This document shows positions 41,365 through 49,395 of a stretch of DNA of 64,000 bases, piece after piece. The stretch is taken from assembly GCA_963169665.1 (NCBI GenBank), contig CAUJET010000113.1, forward strand, positions 1 to 64,000, written 5' to 3'. The DNA comes from Actinomycetota bacterium. Its GTDB lineage: Bacteria; Actinomycetota; Acidimicrobiia; Acidimicrobiales; Ilumatobacteraceae. The notes beneath the pieces are model-generated. The model was given only the letters and a program-made list of their open reading frames with translations, made no database searches and was not told where the DNA came from. Made by a program: the position numbers and the translations under genes. Position 1 is the first letter of the stretch; the number at the start of each line of letters is the position of its first letter.

Positions 41365-41943
41365 GTGCCCGTCGACCCGAGCAAGATCGCCACCTGGGCC
41401 AACCTGGTCACCGTCGGCCGGGTGCTGATCGCCCCGCTGATGTTCCTCCTCATCCCCGAGGAGCCGGGTGGCGCGTGGGTGGCGTTCCTGCTGTGGTTCT
41501 TCCTCTGCTCGAGCGACGGCATCGACGGCTATCTCGCCCGTCGTCACGGCGTCACCAACTTCGGCACGTTCCTCGACCCACTCGCCGACAAGGTGTTGGT
41601 GCTCGGTGCGATGTTCACGCTCGTGAGTCGTGACGTGTTCTGGGTGGTGCCGGTCGTGATCATCGCCGCTCGCGAGATCGCGATCAGCCTGTACCGCACG
41701 TTCGTCGGGGCCAAGGGCGTCAGCGTGCCGGCGAGCAAGATCGCCAAGTGGAAGACCGTCACCCAGCAGCTGGCCGTCGGCTTCGCGATCCTGCCGATCA
41801 CCGCGCTCGACGCGACCTGGTTGTGGAAGGGGCTGCTGTGGATCTCGGTGGCGCTCGCGCTGATCAGCGGCGGTCAGTACCTGTGGCGGGCGCAGGCGGG
41901 CAAGCGTGCCGTCACCACGCCCAGCATCACCCAGGTCGGCTGA
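41365..41943 (+). CDS. pgsA: CDP-diacylglycerol-glycerol-3-phosphate 3-phosphatidyltransferase
   Basis: PgsA makes phosphatidylglycerol-phosphate at the membrane. The 192-residue protein has the CDP-alcohol phosphatidyltransferase signature DGIDGYLARRHGVTNFGTFLDPLADK, with the four metal-binding aspartates in the D-x2-DG-x2-AR-x8-G-x3-D-x3-D pattern. Several membrane helices surround it. GTG 41365 follows the rimO stop by three bases. The order rimO-pgsA-cinA is widespread in actinobacteria. Confidence 0.95.
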   Translation: MPVDPSKIATWANLVTVGRVLIAPLMFLLIPEEPGGAWVAFLLWFFLCSSDGIDGYLARRHGVTNFGTFLDPLADKVLVLGAMFTLVSRDVFWVVPVVIIAAREIAISLYRTFVGAKGVSVPASKIAKWKTVTQQLAVGFAILPITALDATWLWKGLLWISVALALISGGQYLWRAQAGKRAVTTPSITQVG

Positions 41944-41962
41944 CCTCGATGGAGGCGGCGGC

Positions 41963-43216
41963 ATGAGGTGCGACGTCGTCGCGATCGGGACCGAGCTGCT
42001 GCTCGGGCAGATCGTCGACACCAACTCGTCCTGGATCGGTGAGCACCTGGCGGCGAGCGGGATCGACTCGCTGCTGCAGGTGAAGGTCGGCGACAACCTG
42101 GGGCGCATGGAGCAGGTGTTGCGCGACGTGCTCGCCGCCGCCGATGCCGTCATCGTGTGCGGCGGGCTCGGACCCACCCACGACGACCTCACCCGCGAGG
42201 CGATCGCCGCGGTGATGGGCGTCGAGTTGGTGCACGACGAGTCGGTGGCGCAGGTGATCCGCGACCTGTTCGCGTCGCGCAACCGGCCGATGGCCGACAA
42301 CAACCTGCGCCAGGCGCTGGTGCCGGTCGGCGCCGAGCTGATCCGCCAGACCCGCGGGACCGCGCCCGGGCTGATCTGCCCGGTCGTGGTCGACGGTGTC
42401 GAGAAGGTGATCTACGCCGTGCCCGGCGTGCCGCACGAGATGAAGGACATGCTCGAGCGCGCGGTGCTGCCCGACCTCCGTCGGCGCAACGGCGACCCGT
42501 CGGTGATCGTCAGCCGCACACTGCGCACCTGGGGCGAGAGCGAGAGCGGCCTCAACGAACGGCTCGACCCGGTGATCGACGACCTCGAGGCGGCGGGCAC
42601 CCCGACGCTCGCGTTCCTCGCGAGCGGGTGGGAGGGCATCAAGGTGCGCCTCACGGCGAAGGCACCCACCGCGTCCGGGGCGGCTGCCCTGCTCGAACCG
42701 GTGGAGGCCCGCATCCGCGGCATCCTCGGCGACCAGGTGTTCGGTGTCGACGACGACACGATGGAGTCGGTGGTGCTCGACCTGCTCCGCACTCGAGGAT
42801 GGAGCCTGGGACTGGCCGAGTCGGTCACCGGCGGCCTCGTCGCCGGACGGATCACGAACGTGCCGGGCGCGAGTCAGGTGTTCGTGGGTTCGGTCGTCAG
42901 CTACGCGAGCGAGGTGAAGTTCGACGTGCTCGGCGTCGACCGCGGCCCGGTGGTCAGCGAGCAGGCGGCCGAGCAGATGGCCGTCGGCGCCCGCCGGGTC
43001 CTGCACGCGGACGTCGCGCTGTCGCTCACCGGGGTCGCCGGCCCGACCGAGCAGGACGGCATGCCGGTCGGCACCCTGTGCGTCGGGATCGCCCTGCCGG
43101 ACGGCCGCACCGTCACCCGGACGCTGCGCATGCCCGGTTTGCGCGACCAGATGCGTCAGATGAGCGTGATCTCGTCGCTCGACCTGCTCCGTCGCGAGCT
43201 GCTCGCCCTCGGCTGA
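41963..43216 (+). CDS. cinA: CinA family protein (NMN deamidase/competence-damage inducible)
   Basis: CinA deamidates nicotinamide mononucleotide in pyridine-nucleotide salvage. The 417-residue protein has an N-terminal MoCF-binding-like domain (CDVVAIGTELLLGQIVDTNS, then GGLGPTHDDLTREAIA) and a C-terminal amidase domain. The latter contains LGLAESVTGGLVAGRITNVPGAS and LSLTGVAGPTEQDG, with the catalytic Ser-Thr-Gly segment (SVTGG). GGAGG precedes ATG 41963, and it closes the rimO operon. A hairpin at 43243-43258 may terminate transcription. Confidence 0.95.
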   Translation: MRCDVVAIGTELLLGQIVDTNSSWIGEHLAASGIDSLLQVKVGDNLGRMEQVLRDVLAAADAVIVCGGLGPTHDDLTREAIAAVMGVELVHDESVAQVIRDLFASRNRPMADNNLRQALVPVGAELIRQTRGTAPGLICPVVVDGVEKVIYAVPGVPHEMKDMLERAVLPDLRRRNGDPSVIVSRTLRTWGESESGLNERLDPVIDDLEAAGTPTLAFLASGWEGIKVRLTAKAPTASGAAALLEPVEARIRGILGDQVFGVDDDTMESVVLDLLRTRGWSLGLAESVTGGLVAGRITNVPGASQVFVGSVVSYASEVKFDVLGVDRGPVVSEQAAEQMAVGARRVLHADVALSLTGVAGPTEQDGMPVGTLCVGIALPDGRTVTRTLRMPGLRDQMRQMSVISSLDLLRRELLALG

Positions 43217-43242
43217 GCCCACCGGTCCCGAACCAGGTCTGC

Positions 43243-43258
43243 GGCAGCGGCTGCTGCC
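43243..43258 (+). terminator. weak hairpin after cinA
   Basis: GGCAGC at 43243-43248 pairs with GCTGCC at 43253-43258 around GGCT. No T-run follows, so it is a possible rho-independent terminator only in the loose, U-poor actinobacterial sense. Confidence 0.35.
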
Positions 43259-43306
43259 CTAGGCTGTCGGCCGCACGCGCTCTCACCGGTTCGTGACACG
43301 TATAAC

Positions 43307-43379
43307 GCCTCCGTAGCTCAATGGATAGAGCAGCGGGTTTCTACCCCGTGGGTTGGGAGTTCGAGTCTCTCCGGGGGCG
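43307..43379 (+). tRNA. tRNA-Arg (anticodon UCU)
   Basis: A 73-base cloverleaf. The acceptor arms GCCTCCG and CGGGGGC pair with one G-U, and the anticodon stem GCGGG/CCCGT (43333-43337/43345-43349) closes a seven-base loop with TCT at 43340-43342. The T-arm contains GTTCGAGTC. UCU reads AGA and AGG arginine codons, which are rare in this GC-rich genome. The 3' CCA is not encoded. Confidence 0.95.
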
Positions 43380-43440
43380 CCCACAGGAGTTGCCAGCGAC
43401 TTCACACCCGCTTCTCACCATCCGCACAGGGCTGGCTCTC

Positions 43441-43446
43441 CATACT
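43441..43446 (+). promoter_or_regulatory. possible -10 element of the HtrA-like gene
   Basis: CATACT ends 7 bases before ATG 43454, the spacing seen for other leaderless genes in the window, though the hexamer lacks the leading T. Confidence 0.4.
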
Positions 43447-43453
43447 CAAGGGC

Positions 43454-44650
43454 ATGGACACCATGGAGCTCCCCCCGCTGCAGTCCGCCCCCGGTTCGTT
43501 CCCGCCGCCGGCCCCGCCCCCGCCGCCCGCGGCCGGAGGTCCGGGTGGCACTCCCGCCCGTCGTCGACGGTGGCCGCTGGCCGCCGGCGTCGTCGCACTC
43601 GCGCTCGGTGCAGGTGGCGTCGGCGGTGTGATCGGTGCACAGCTCACCGATGACGGTGGCGTGTCCGGACCGTCCTCGCAGGCCCCGATCGTGGCCGACG
43701 GCGGCAGTGGCCTCGATGACACGGGCACCGGTGTGATGTCGCTGGCCGACGTCGACGTCGCCGCCGTGGCGGAGAAGGTGGGTCCGAGCACGGTCACGAT
43801 CAGCAATCTGGTCGACGACCAGCTGCTCGGCACCGGCACCGGCGTGATCATCACGAGCGACGGCGAGATCGTCACCAACGCCCACGTCGTGAACGGTGCC
43901 GACCAGGTACGGGTGCGCCTCGACGGCGAGACCGAGCCGCGCGACGCCGAGGTGCTGGCGGTCGATGCGCCGAACGACCTCGCCCTGTTGCGCATCGATG
44001 CCACCGGTCTGCCGGCGGCCACGATCGCCGCACCCGACGACGTGCGTGTCGGTGAGCCCGTCGTCGCGATCGGCTTCGCGCTCGCGCTCGACGGTGGGGC
44101 CAGCGTCACCACGGGCGTCGTGTCGGCACTCGATCGTACGCTCGTCACCGAGATCGGTGCGCTCGGCGGTCTGGTGCAGACCGACGCCGCCATCTCCTCG
44201 GGCAACTCCGGCGGTCCGCTGGTGAACGCCCGCGGCGAGGTGATCGGTATCAACACCGCCGTTGCGACCGGCAACGCCACCCGCTCGGCCAGCAACGTCG
44301 GCTTCGCCATCTCCGCCCGCACGTTGCTCGCCGAGATCGACACCCTGCGCGCCGCCTCCGGCGGTGAGACGCCGGCCGAGGGCTTCCTCGGCGTGTCGAT
44401 CGAGGATCGCAACGACGGCGGAGCCGGCGCGGTGATCGCCGAGGTCACCGAGGACAGTCCTGCGGCCGAGGCCGGTATCGAGGTGGGCGACGTGGTGATC
44501 GCCGCCGACGGACGACCGGTGAGCGGCCAGGGCGGTCTGATCGCTGCGATCCGCGACGGTCAGGAGGGCACCGAGTTGACGCTGACCGTGCTGCGCGACG
44601 GCGAACGGCTCGACCTCACCGCCACGCTGGTGGCACGCGAGGCCGAGTGA
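43454..44650 (+). CDS. HtrA/DegP-like membrane-anchored serine protease with PDZ domain
   Basis: The protein has 398 residues. The cytoplasmic N-terminus is proline-rich (SFPPPAPPPPPAAGG), then one membrane anchor at about residues 40-63. The trypsin-like domain has the catalytic triad His144 (TNAHVV), Asp175 (NDLALL) and Ser252 (SSGNSGGPL). A C-terminal PDZ domain runs from about residue 310 (GFLGVSIEDRNDGG through LTLTVLRDG). It is a quality-control or signalling protease acting outside the membrane, like PepD/HtrA of mycobacteria. It follows the tRNA gene and is probably monocistronic. Confidence 0.95.
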   Translation: MDTMELPPLQSAPGSFPPPAPPPPPAAGGPGGTPARRRRWPLAAGVVALALGAGGVGGVIGAQLTDDGGVSGPSSQAPIVADGGSGLDDTGTGVMSLADVDVAAVAEKVGPSTVTISNLVDDQLLGTGTGVIITSDGEIVTNAHVVNGADQVRVRLDGETEPRDAEVLAVDAPNDLALLRIDATGLPAATIAAPDDVRVGEPVVAIGFALALDGGASVTTGVVSALDRTLVTEIGALGGLVQTDAAISSGNSGGPLVNARGEVIGINTAVATGNATRSASNVGFAISARTLLAEIDTLRAASGGETPAEGFLGVSIEDRNDGGAGAVIAEVTEDSPAAEAGIEVGDVVIAADGRPVSGQGGLIAAIRDGQEGTELTLTVLRDGERLDLTATLVAREAE

Positions 44651-45595
44651 TCAGGCCAGTCCGACGAGCCGCTCGCTGAGGGTCCACAACCGGTCGGCCG
44701 TGTCGGGATCGATGGCGTAGGCGCGGACGCCGGTGTTGGCGCTCTCGTCGTCGGAGACGGCGGCCACGCCGCAGTCCTCGAGATAGGCGCCGCCCTGGCC
44801 GTCGAGCTCGGCGGCCGTTGCCGCCCACACCGAGGTCGCCGCACCCTGCGGGATCGTCTTCCAGGCGAACTCGCGGCCGCTGTCGGCGACCCGCGACATG
44901 AGGGTCTGGATGACCTCAGGGGTCATGTGCCGTCCCAGTTCGGTGTGGATCCCGCCGGGATGCACCGAGAACGCCTGTACCCCGGCGTCGCCGAAGCGCT
45001 GTTGGAAGCCGACCGCGAACAGCGCGTTGGCCGTCTTGGCCCGGCCGTACGCCACGAACGGTTCGTACGTGGTGTGCTCGAAGTTCCAGTCGTCGAGGTC
45101 GACGGTCGCGAAGGCGTGACCTCGCGAGCTGAGCGACACGAGCCGGCTCGCCGATCCGGCGACGAGGACGGGGGCGAGGAGCACGCCGAGCAGGAAGTGG
45201 CCCAGGTGATTGGTGCCGAACTGCAGCTCGAACCCGTCGACGGTGGTGCCCTGTGGGCAGGCCATGATGCCGGCGTTGTTGATCAGCACGTCGAGCGTGC
45301 CGTGGTCGGCGAGGAAGCCGTCGGCGAAGGCTCGCACGCTGGCGAGCGACGCCAGGTCGACCTGGCGCAGGGTCAGCGCGGCGTCGGGATGCGCGACACG
45401 GATCCGGTCGGCGGCGGCCTCCCCGCGGGCCAGGTCGCGTACGGCCATCGTGACGGTCGCGCCGTGGGCGGCGAGGGCGCGCGAGGTCTCCTCGCCGAGC
45501 CCGGTGGACCCGCCGGTGACGAGCACGTGGCGGCCGGTGAGGTCGTGGCCGGCGAGCACGTCGTCGGTGGTGGAGCTGAATCCGAAGGTGGTCAT
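44651..45595 (-). CDS. short-chain dehydrogenase/reductase (retinol-dehydrogenase-like)
   Basis: This 314-residue SDR belongs to the retinol dehydrogenase/WWOX-like subgroup. TGGSTGLGEETSRALAAHG binds the NADP(H) pyrophosphate, and NNAGIMACPQ, VSLSSRGH and YGRAKTANALF (YxxxK) provide the active site. The C-terminus has HPGGIHTELGRH. The substrate is unknown. It ends directly against the HtrA gene (convergent, no gap) and is divergent from carD. Confidence 0.9.
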   Translation of the reverse strand: MTTFGFSSTTDDVLAGHDLTGRHVLVTGGSTGLGEETSRALAAHGATVTMAVRDLARGEAAADRIRVAHPDAALTLRQVDLASLASVRAFADGFLADHGTLDVLINNAGIMACPQGTTVDGFELQFGTNHLGHFLLGVLLAPVLVAGSASRLVSLSSRGHAFATVDLDDWNFEHTTYEPFVAYGRAKTANALFAVGFQQRFGDAGVQAFSVHPGGIHTELGRHMTPEVIQTLMSRVADSGREFAWKTIPQGAATSVWAATAAELDGQGGAYLEDCGVAAVSDDESANTGVRAYAIDPDTADRLWTLSERLVGLA

Positions 45596-45694
45596 CGGGT
45601 CGAAGCCTGCCACAGCCCGCCGTCGGCGCCGACCGGATGCCGAGCTGGCCGCCGACCGGCCCGCTGACCGGCGACGGGATCGGCGTCGGCAGGA

Positions 45695-45738
45695 GTGATT
45701 TGGCGCATCACGGCCTACCCTTTGATGACCGGAATCAA
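45695..45738. promoter_or_regulatory. two small inverted repeats in the carD upstream region
   Basis: GTGAT/ATCAC (45695-45710) and TTGAT/ATCAA (45722-45738) flank TACCCT at 45716-45721, a possible -10 about 93 bases before carD. This arrangement could bind a regulator of carD, a stress- and growth-responsive gene elsewhere. It is a weak signal. Confidence 0.3.
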
Positions 45739-45813
45739 CGGCCGGGCGCCCAGCATTCGAGCAGCAGACCAGCGGCTCGCAGCTGAAGCCAGCAGAACCC
45801 AGCGAGGTCAACC

Positions 45814-46338
45814 TTGAAGTTCAAGAAGGGCGAAACCGTCATCTATCCCCAGCACGGTGCATGCATCGTGATGGGCACCAAGAAGATGGAGGCATTCGGT
45901 TCCACCCAGGAGTACCTCATCCTGCGCACGGTCATCAACGAGATGACCCTGTCGGTTCCCACGCTGAAGGCGGCCGAGGTGGGCGTGCGCCCGCCGGTGT
46001 CGAGCGACGAACTCGAAGACCTCGTGTCGGTGCTCTCGAAGGCCGACCCGCGCGTGCCCTCCAACTGGAGCCGTCGGTTCAAGAACCACCAGGAGAAGCT
46101 GAAGAGCGGCGACGTGTACCAGGTGGCCGAAGTGGTCCGGAACCTGGCTGCCCGCAACCGTGACGCGTCGCTGTCGGCCGCCGAGCGCACGATGTACGAC
46201 CGGGCCCGCATCAACCTGATCAGCGAGATCGCCCCGGCGCTCAAGGTCAGCGCCGAGGAAGCCGAGCGCTACCTCGACGAGGCACTCGCGAAGGGCGTGC
46301 TGAAGCCCGCCAAGGAAGCCGCCAAGAAGAAGGCCTGA
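45814..46338 (+). CDS. carD: CarD/CdnL-type RNA polymerase-binding regulator
   Basis: CarD binds the RNA polymerase beta subunit and stabilises open complexes at rRNA and housekeeping promoters; it is essential in mycobacteria. The 174-residue protein has the N-terminal Tudor-like RNAP-interacting domain (KKGETVIYPQHGACIV at the start). The C-terminal helical DNA-binding domain has SNWSRRFKNHQEKLKSGD and a lysine-rich tail. The start is TTG at 45814, the only codon consistent with the conserved MxFKxGETVIYPxHG start, and the ribosome-binding site (GAGG) is about 8 bases upstream. Confidence 0.97.
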   Translation: MKFKKGETVIYPQHGACIVMGTKKMEAFGSTQEYLILRTVINEMTLSVPTLKAAEVGVRPPVSSDELEDLVSVLSKADPRVPSNWSRRFKNHQEKLKSGDVYQVAEVVRNLAARNRDASLSAAERTMYDRARINLISEIAPALKVSAEEAERYLDEALAKGVLKPAKEAAKKKA

Positions 46339-46370
46339 CGGCGCGCCGGCCTCAGCCGGACCCGTCCTGT

Positions 46371-46403
46371 GGATCGACCTCGGATCGACCTCGGATCGAC
46401 GGC
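46371..46403. repeat. 11-bp tandem repeat, three copies
   Basis: GGATCGACCTC at 46371 and 46382 and GGATCGACGGC at 46393. It lies between the convergent carD and VOC genes and ends one base before the VOC stop. Confidence 0.8.
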
Positions 46404-46404
46404 C

Positions 46405-46734
46405 TCAGTGGCCGTCGGGTCCCACCTCCTGCAGCCACACCGTCCGCCCGTCGGGGTCGGTGCTCGCCTGCACGAACGTCCCCCAGTGGGTCGCCTCCCA
46501 CTCGCCCGACATCGCCGTGTGGTCGGCCACGTCGAGGTACACCTCCACGGTCGGTGCGACGTCTTCGTCGACGCTGTCGACGAAGACGTACGGGCCGGGT
46601 GACGGCGGATCGAGCTTGGCGCTGCCGTGGCCGGTCTCGAAGTCGAGGGTGAAGCCGAGCCGTTGCCAGTACTCGATGGTGGCCGCGTAGTCGGCGGTGG
46701 TGACGAGGAGGTGGTGGATCCCGGTGACGCCCAT
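46405..46734 (-). CDS. VOC (glyoxalase/bleomycin-resistance) family protein
   Basis: This 109-residue vicinal-oxygen-chelate domain protein begins GVTGIHHLLVTTADYAATIEYWQRLGFTLDFETGHG, the usual first beta-alpha-beta unit with a metal-ligand histidine. It has a YVFVDSVDEDV second unit and ends TVWLQEVGPDGH. A single short domain implies a dimer. A -10 hexamer (TACGTT at 46742-46747 on the minus strand) ends 7 bases before ATG 46734, supporting this start. The reaction is unknown. Confidence 0.85.
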   Translation of the reverse strand: MGVTGIHHLLVTTADYAATIEYWQRLGFTLDFETGHGSAKLDPPSPGPYVFVDSVDEDVAPTVEVYLDVADHTAMSGEWEATHWGTFVQASTDPDGRTVWLQEVGPDGH

Positions 46735-46762
46735 GGCGTGCAACGTAGCGGCCGGCACGATC

Positions 46763-46768
46763 TACAGT
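46763..46768 (+). promoter_or_regulatory. -10 element of leaderless promoter for the glutamine-synthetase-like gene
   Basis: TACAGT ends 8 bases before ATG 46777. It is divergent from TACGTT (46742-46747, minus strand) of the VOC gene, so the two promoters are back to back within 42 bases. Confidence 0.55.
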
Positions 46769-46776
46769 CACCGGCC

Positions 46777-48153
46777 ATGTCGTCACGCGTGCAAGTGTCC
46801 CGGGAAGCCCTCGAGGGGAAGATCCGCAACGGTGAGATCGACACCGTGCTCATGGTGTTCCCTGATCTGCAAGGTCGTCTCGTGGGCAAGCGGACGACGG
46901 GCCGGTTCTTCCTGGAGCACGTGGCCGACGACGGCACCGAGAACTGCGACTACCTGATCGCCTGCGACATGGACAACAACCCGGTCGCCGGGTACACGTT
47001 CACCAGCTACGAGCAGGGCTACGGCGACATGCTCGCTCGTGCAGACTGGGAGACCGTGCGGATCATCCCGTGGGTCGACCGCACCGCGATGATCATGTGC
47101 GACCTGCTCGACGTGACCACCGGCGAGCTGATCGAGGTGGCACCGCGAACGATCCTGCAGCGTCAGGTGGAGGCGGCCGCCGCGCAGGGCTTCCTGCCGA
47201 TGGTGGCCAGCGAGATCGAGTTCTACCTGTTCAAGGACACCTACGACGAGGCTCATCAGAAGGGCTACCGCGACCTGCAGCCGCACTCGCCGTGGCTCGA
47301 GGACTACCACATCCTCCAGACCACCAAGGACGAGTACATCCTCGGCGCGATCCGCCGTGGGCTCGAGGCGGCCGGTGTGCCGGTGGAGTTCAGCAAGGGC
47401 GAGGCCGGCAAGGGCCAGCACGAGATCAACCTCGACTACACCACGGCCGTCGAGATGGCCGACCGCAACAGCGTCTACAAGACGGCCGCGAAGGAGATCG
47501 CCCACCTCAACGGACGGTCGGTGAGCTTCATGGCCAAGTACGACTTCAACGACACCGGCTCGTCGTGTCACATCCACTCCAGCCTGTGGAGCCTCGACGG
47601 CTCGCAGGCGCTGTTCGACGACCATCACGGGCCGCACGGCATGAGCAAGCTGTTCCAGCACTACCTCGCCGGCCTCATCGCGACCGCCCGCGAGTTCAGC
47701 CTGCTGTGGGCCCCGACGATCAACAGCTACAAGCGGTTCCAGCTCGGGTCGTGGGCCCCGACGGGCATCGGCTGGGGCATCGACAACCGCACGCTCGGTT
47801 ACCGCAAGGTGGGCCACGGTAAGGGCACCCGTGTCGAGTGCCGCATCCCGGGCAGCGACGCCAACTCGTACTTCGCGTTCGCCGGCACGCTCGCCGGCGG
47901 CTTGTACGGCATCCGTCACGAGCTGCCGCTCGGCGAGCCGTTCAACGGCAACGGCTACGAGGCGCCCGAGATCGACCGCATCCCGTGGAACCTGCCCGAC
48001 GCGATCGCCCTGTGGGAGCAGAGCTCGATCGCCAAGGAGTGCTTCGGCGAGGCCGTGCACCACCACATCCTCACGATGGCCAAGGCCGAGTGGGAGGCGT
48101 TCAACCACACCGTGACCGACTGGGAACTCCGCCGCTACTGGGAGCGCATCTAG
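46777..48153 (+). CDS. glutamine synthetase family protein (type III/PuuA-like ligase)
   Basis: This 458-residue ATP-grasp-like ligase has the GS catalytic barrel. VASEIEFYLFKDTYDE supplies metal-binding glutamates, GKGQHEINLDYTTAVEMAD follows, then FMAKYDFNDTGSSCHIHSSLWS and the ATP-binding NSYKRFQLGSWAPTGIGWGIDNRT, RVECRIPGSDANSYFAFAG. It lacks the adenylylation loop of true GlnA and resembles gamma-glutamylpolyamine or gamma-glutamylmethylamide synthetases. Its real job may be to glutamylate an amine; the FAD oxidase at 6527 and aminotransferase at 60916 would fit such a pathway but are unlinked. REP-like repeats follow. Confidence 0.88.
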   Translation: MSSRVQVSREALEGKIRNGEIDTVLMVFPDLQGRLVGKRTTGRFFLEHVADDGTENCDYLIACDMDNNPVAGYTFTSYEQGYGDMLARADWETVRIIPWVDRTAMIMCDLLDVTTGELIEVAPRTILQRQVEAAAAQGFLPMVASEIEFYLFKDTYDEAHQKGYRDLQPHSPWLEDYHILQTTKDEYILGAIRRGLEAAGVPVEFSKGEAGKGQHEINLDYTTAVEMADRNSVYKTAAKEIAHLNGRSVSFMAKYDFNDTGSSCHIHSSLWSLDGSQALFDDHHGPHGMSKLFQHYLAGLIATAREFSLLWAPTINSYKRFQLGSWAPTGIGWGIDNRTLGYRKVGHGKGTRVECRIPGSDANSYFAFAGTLAGGLYGIRHELPLGEPFNGNGYEAPEIDRIPWNLPDAIALWEQSSIAKECFGEAVHHHILTMAKAEWEAFNHTVTDWELRRYWERI

Positions 48154-48250
48154 TTCCGTGAGCCAGATGCCGCGTGTCGCGGTGTTTCGCTCACGGAAGG
48201 CGATCGTCCGTGAGCGAACGGCCGCGTGCGACGGCGTTTCGCTCACGGAA
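48154..48250. repeat. two REP-like inverted repeats after the glutamine-synthetase-like gene
   Basis: The first palindrome has perfect 10-base arms TTCCGTGAGC (48154-48163) and GCTCACGGAA (48189-48198). The second has perfect 11-base arms CCGTGAGCGAA (48208-48218) and TTCGCTCACGG (48238-48248). Both share GCCGCGTG in their loops. They resemble the element at 14026-14124. Confidence 0.8.
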
Positions 48251-48282
48251 CGCTGTTCGCTGGTCGACAAGAGCTCGGGGCG

Positions 48283-49395
48283 GTGACGGACGTGCAGCAG
48301 CTCTCGCCGCAGGATGCACGCAGGATCGCGGTCCGGGCCCAACTCCTCGACGCCGATCGACCGACCGACCTCACGCAGGTGCTGCACCACCTCGCGGCCG
48401 TGCAGGTCGACGGCACGAAGGCCGTGGCCCCGAGCGCCGATCTCGTGCTGTGGAGCCGTCTGGGCACGTCGTACTCGATGGCACATCTCGCCGCGGCGCT
48501 GGCCGAACACCGAGTGGTCGACCTGCGGGGCATCCTCCGCCCGGCCGACGACGTGGCCCTGTACCGAGCCGAGATGGCTCGCTGGCCGGGCGTGGGTGAG
48601 GTGCCCGCCTACCGGCAGCGCCAGAGCGACTGGCTCGACGCGAACGACGGATGCCGTCGCGACGTCCTGCGGCGGTTGCGCAGCGAGGGTCCGCTGTCGT
48701 CGAAGGAGATCCCCGATTCATGCGTGACGCCGTGGGCGTCGTCGGGGTGGAACAACAACAAGAACGTCGGGATGCTGCTCGAATTCATGGGCCAGCGAGG
48801 CGAGGTCGCAATCGCCGGTCACCGTGGTCGCGACCGCGTGTGGGACCTCGCTGAGCGGGTCTATCCCGACGTGCCGGCAGTGCCCGCCGGCGAGGCCGCA
48901 CGCATCCGGGCCGAGCGGCGGTTGCGTTCACTCGGCATCGCACGCGCCCGCACCACCGAGACGCCGAACGAACCCAATGACGTCGGCGACATCGGGGTCA
49001 CCGTCAGCGTCGAAGGTGTCCGAGGGGAGTGGCGGGCCGACCCGGACGCGCTCGACGCGCTCGGCCGCCCGTTCGAGGGACGTGCCGCGCTGCTGTCACC
49101 GCTCGACCGGCTCGTGTACGACCGCGCCCGCATGGCGGAGCTGTTCGGGTTCGACTACGCGCTGGAGATGTACAAGCCCGCCACCGAACGGAAGTGGGGC
49201 TACTTCGCGTTGCCGATCCTGTGGGGTGACCGGTTGGCGGGAAAGCTCGATGCCACCACCGACAAGAGGCGTCGCACCCTGCGCGTCGACGCGGTCCACG
49301 AGGACGAACGGTTCACGAAGTCGATGGCCGCCGCCGTGGACCGCGAGATCGAAGACCTGACCCGCTGGATCGAACGCGAGGTGTTCGCCCGCTGA
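48283..49395 (+). CDS. winged-helix DNA glycosylase of the AlkX/YcaQ (AlkZ-like) family
   Basis: This 370-residue protein is of the HTH_42/DUF1006 type, the family of E. coli AlkX (YcaQ) that unhooks DNA interstrand crosslinks. The catalytic Q-x-D type motif appears as VQVDGTKAVAPSADLVLW near residue 43, and the conserved core LLSPLDRLVYDRARMAELFGFDYALEMYKPATERKWGYFALPIL lies near 270-315. The start is GTG 48283. It probably excises bulky alkylated or crosslinked bases. Its last 196 bases are antisense to the EEP gene on the other strand. Confidence 0.9.
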   Translation: MTDVQQLSPQDARRIAVRAQLLDADRPTDLTQVLHHLAAVQVDGTKAVAPSADLVLWSRLGTSYSMAHLAAALAEHRVVDLRGILRPADDVALYRAEMARWPGVGEVPAYRQRQSDWLDANDGCRRDVLRRLRSEGPLSSKEIPDSCVTPWASSGWNNNKNVGMLLEFMGQRGEVAIAGHRGRDRVWDLAERVYPDVPAVPAGEAARIRAERRLRSLGIARARTTETPNEPNDVGDIGVTVSVEGVRGEWRADPDALDALGRPFEGRAALLSPLDRLVYDRARMAELFGFDYALEMYKPATERKWGYFALPILWGDRLAGKLDATTDKRRRTLRVDAVHEDERFTKSMAAAVDREIEDLTRWIEREVFAR

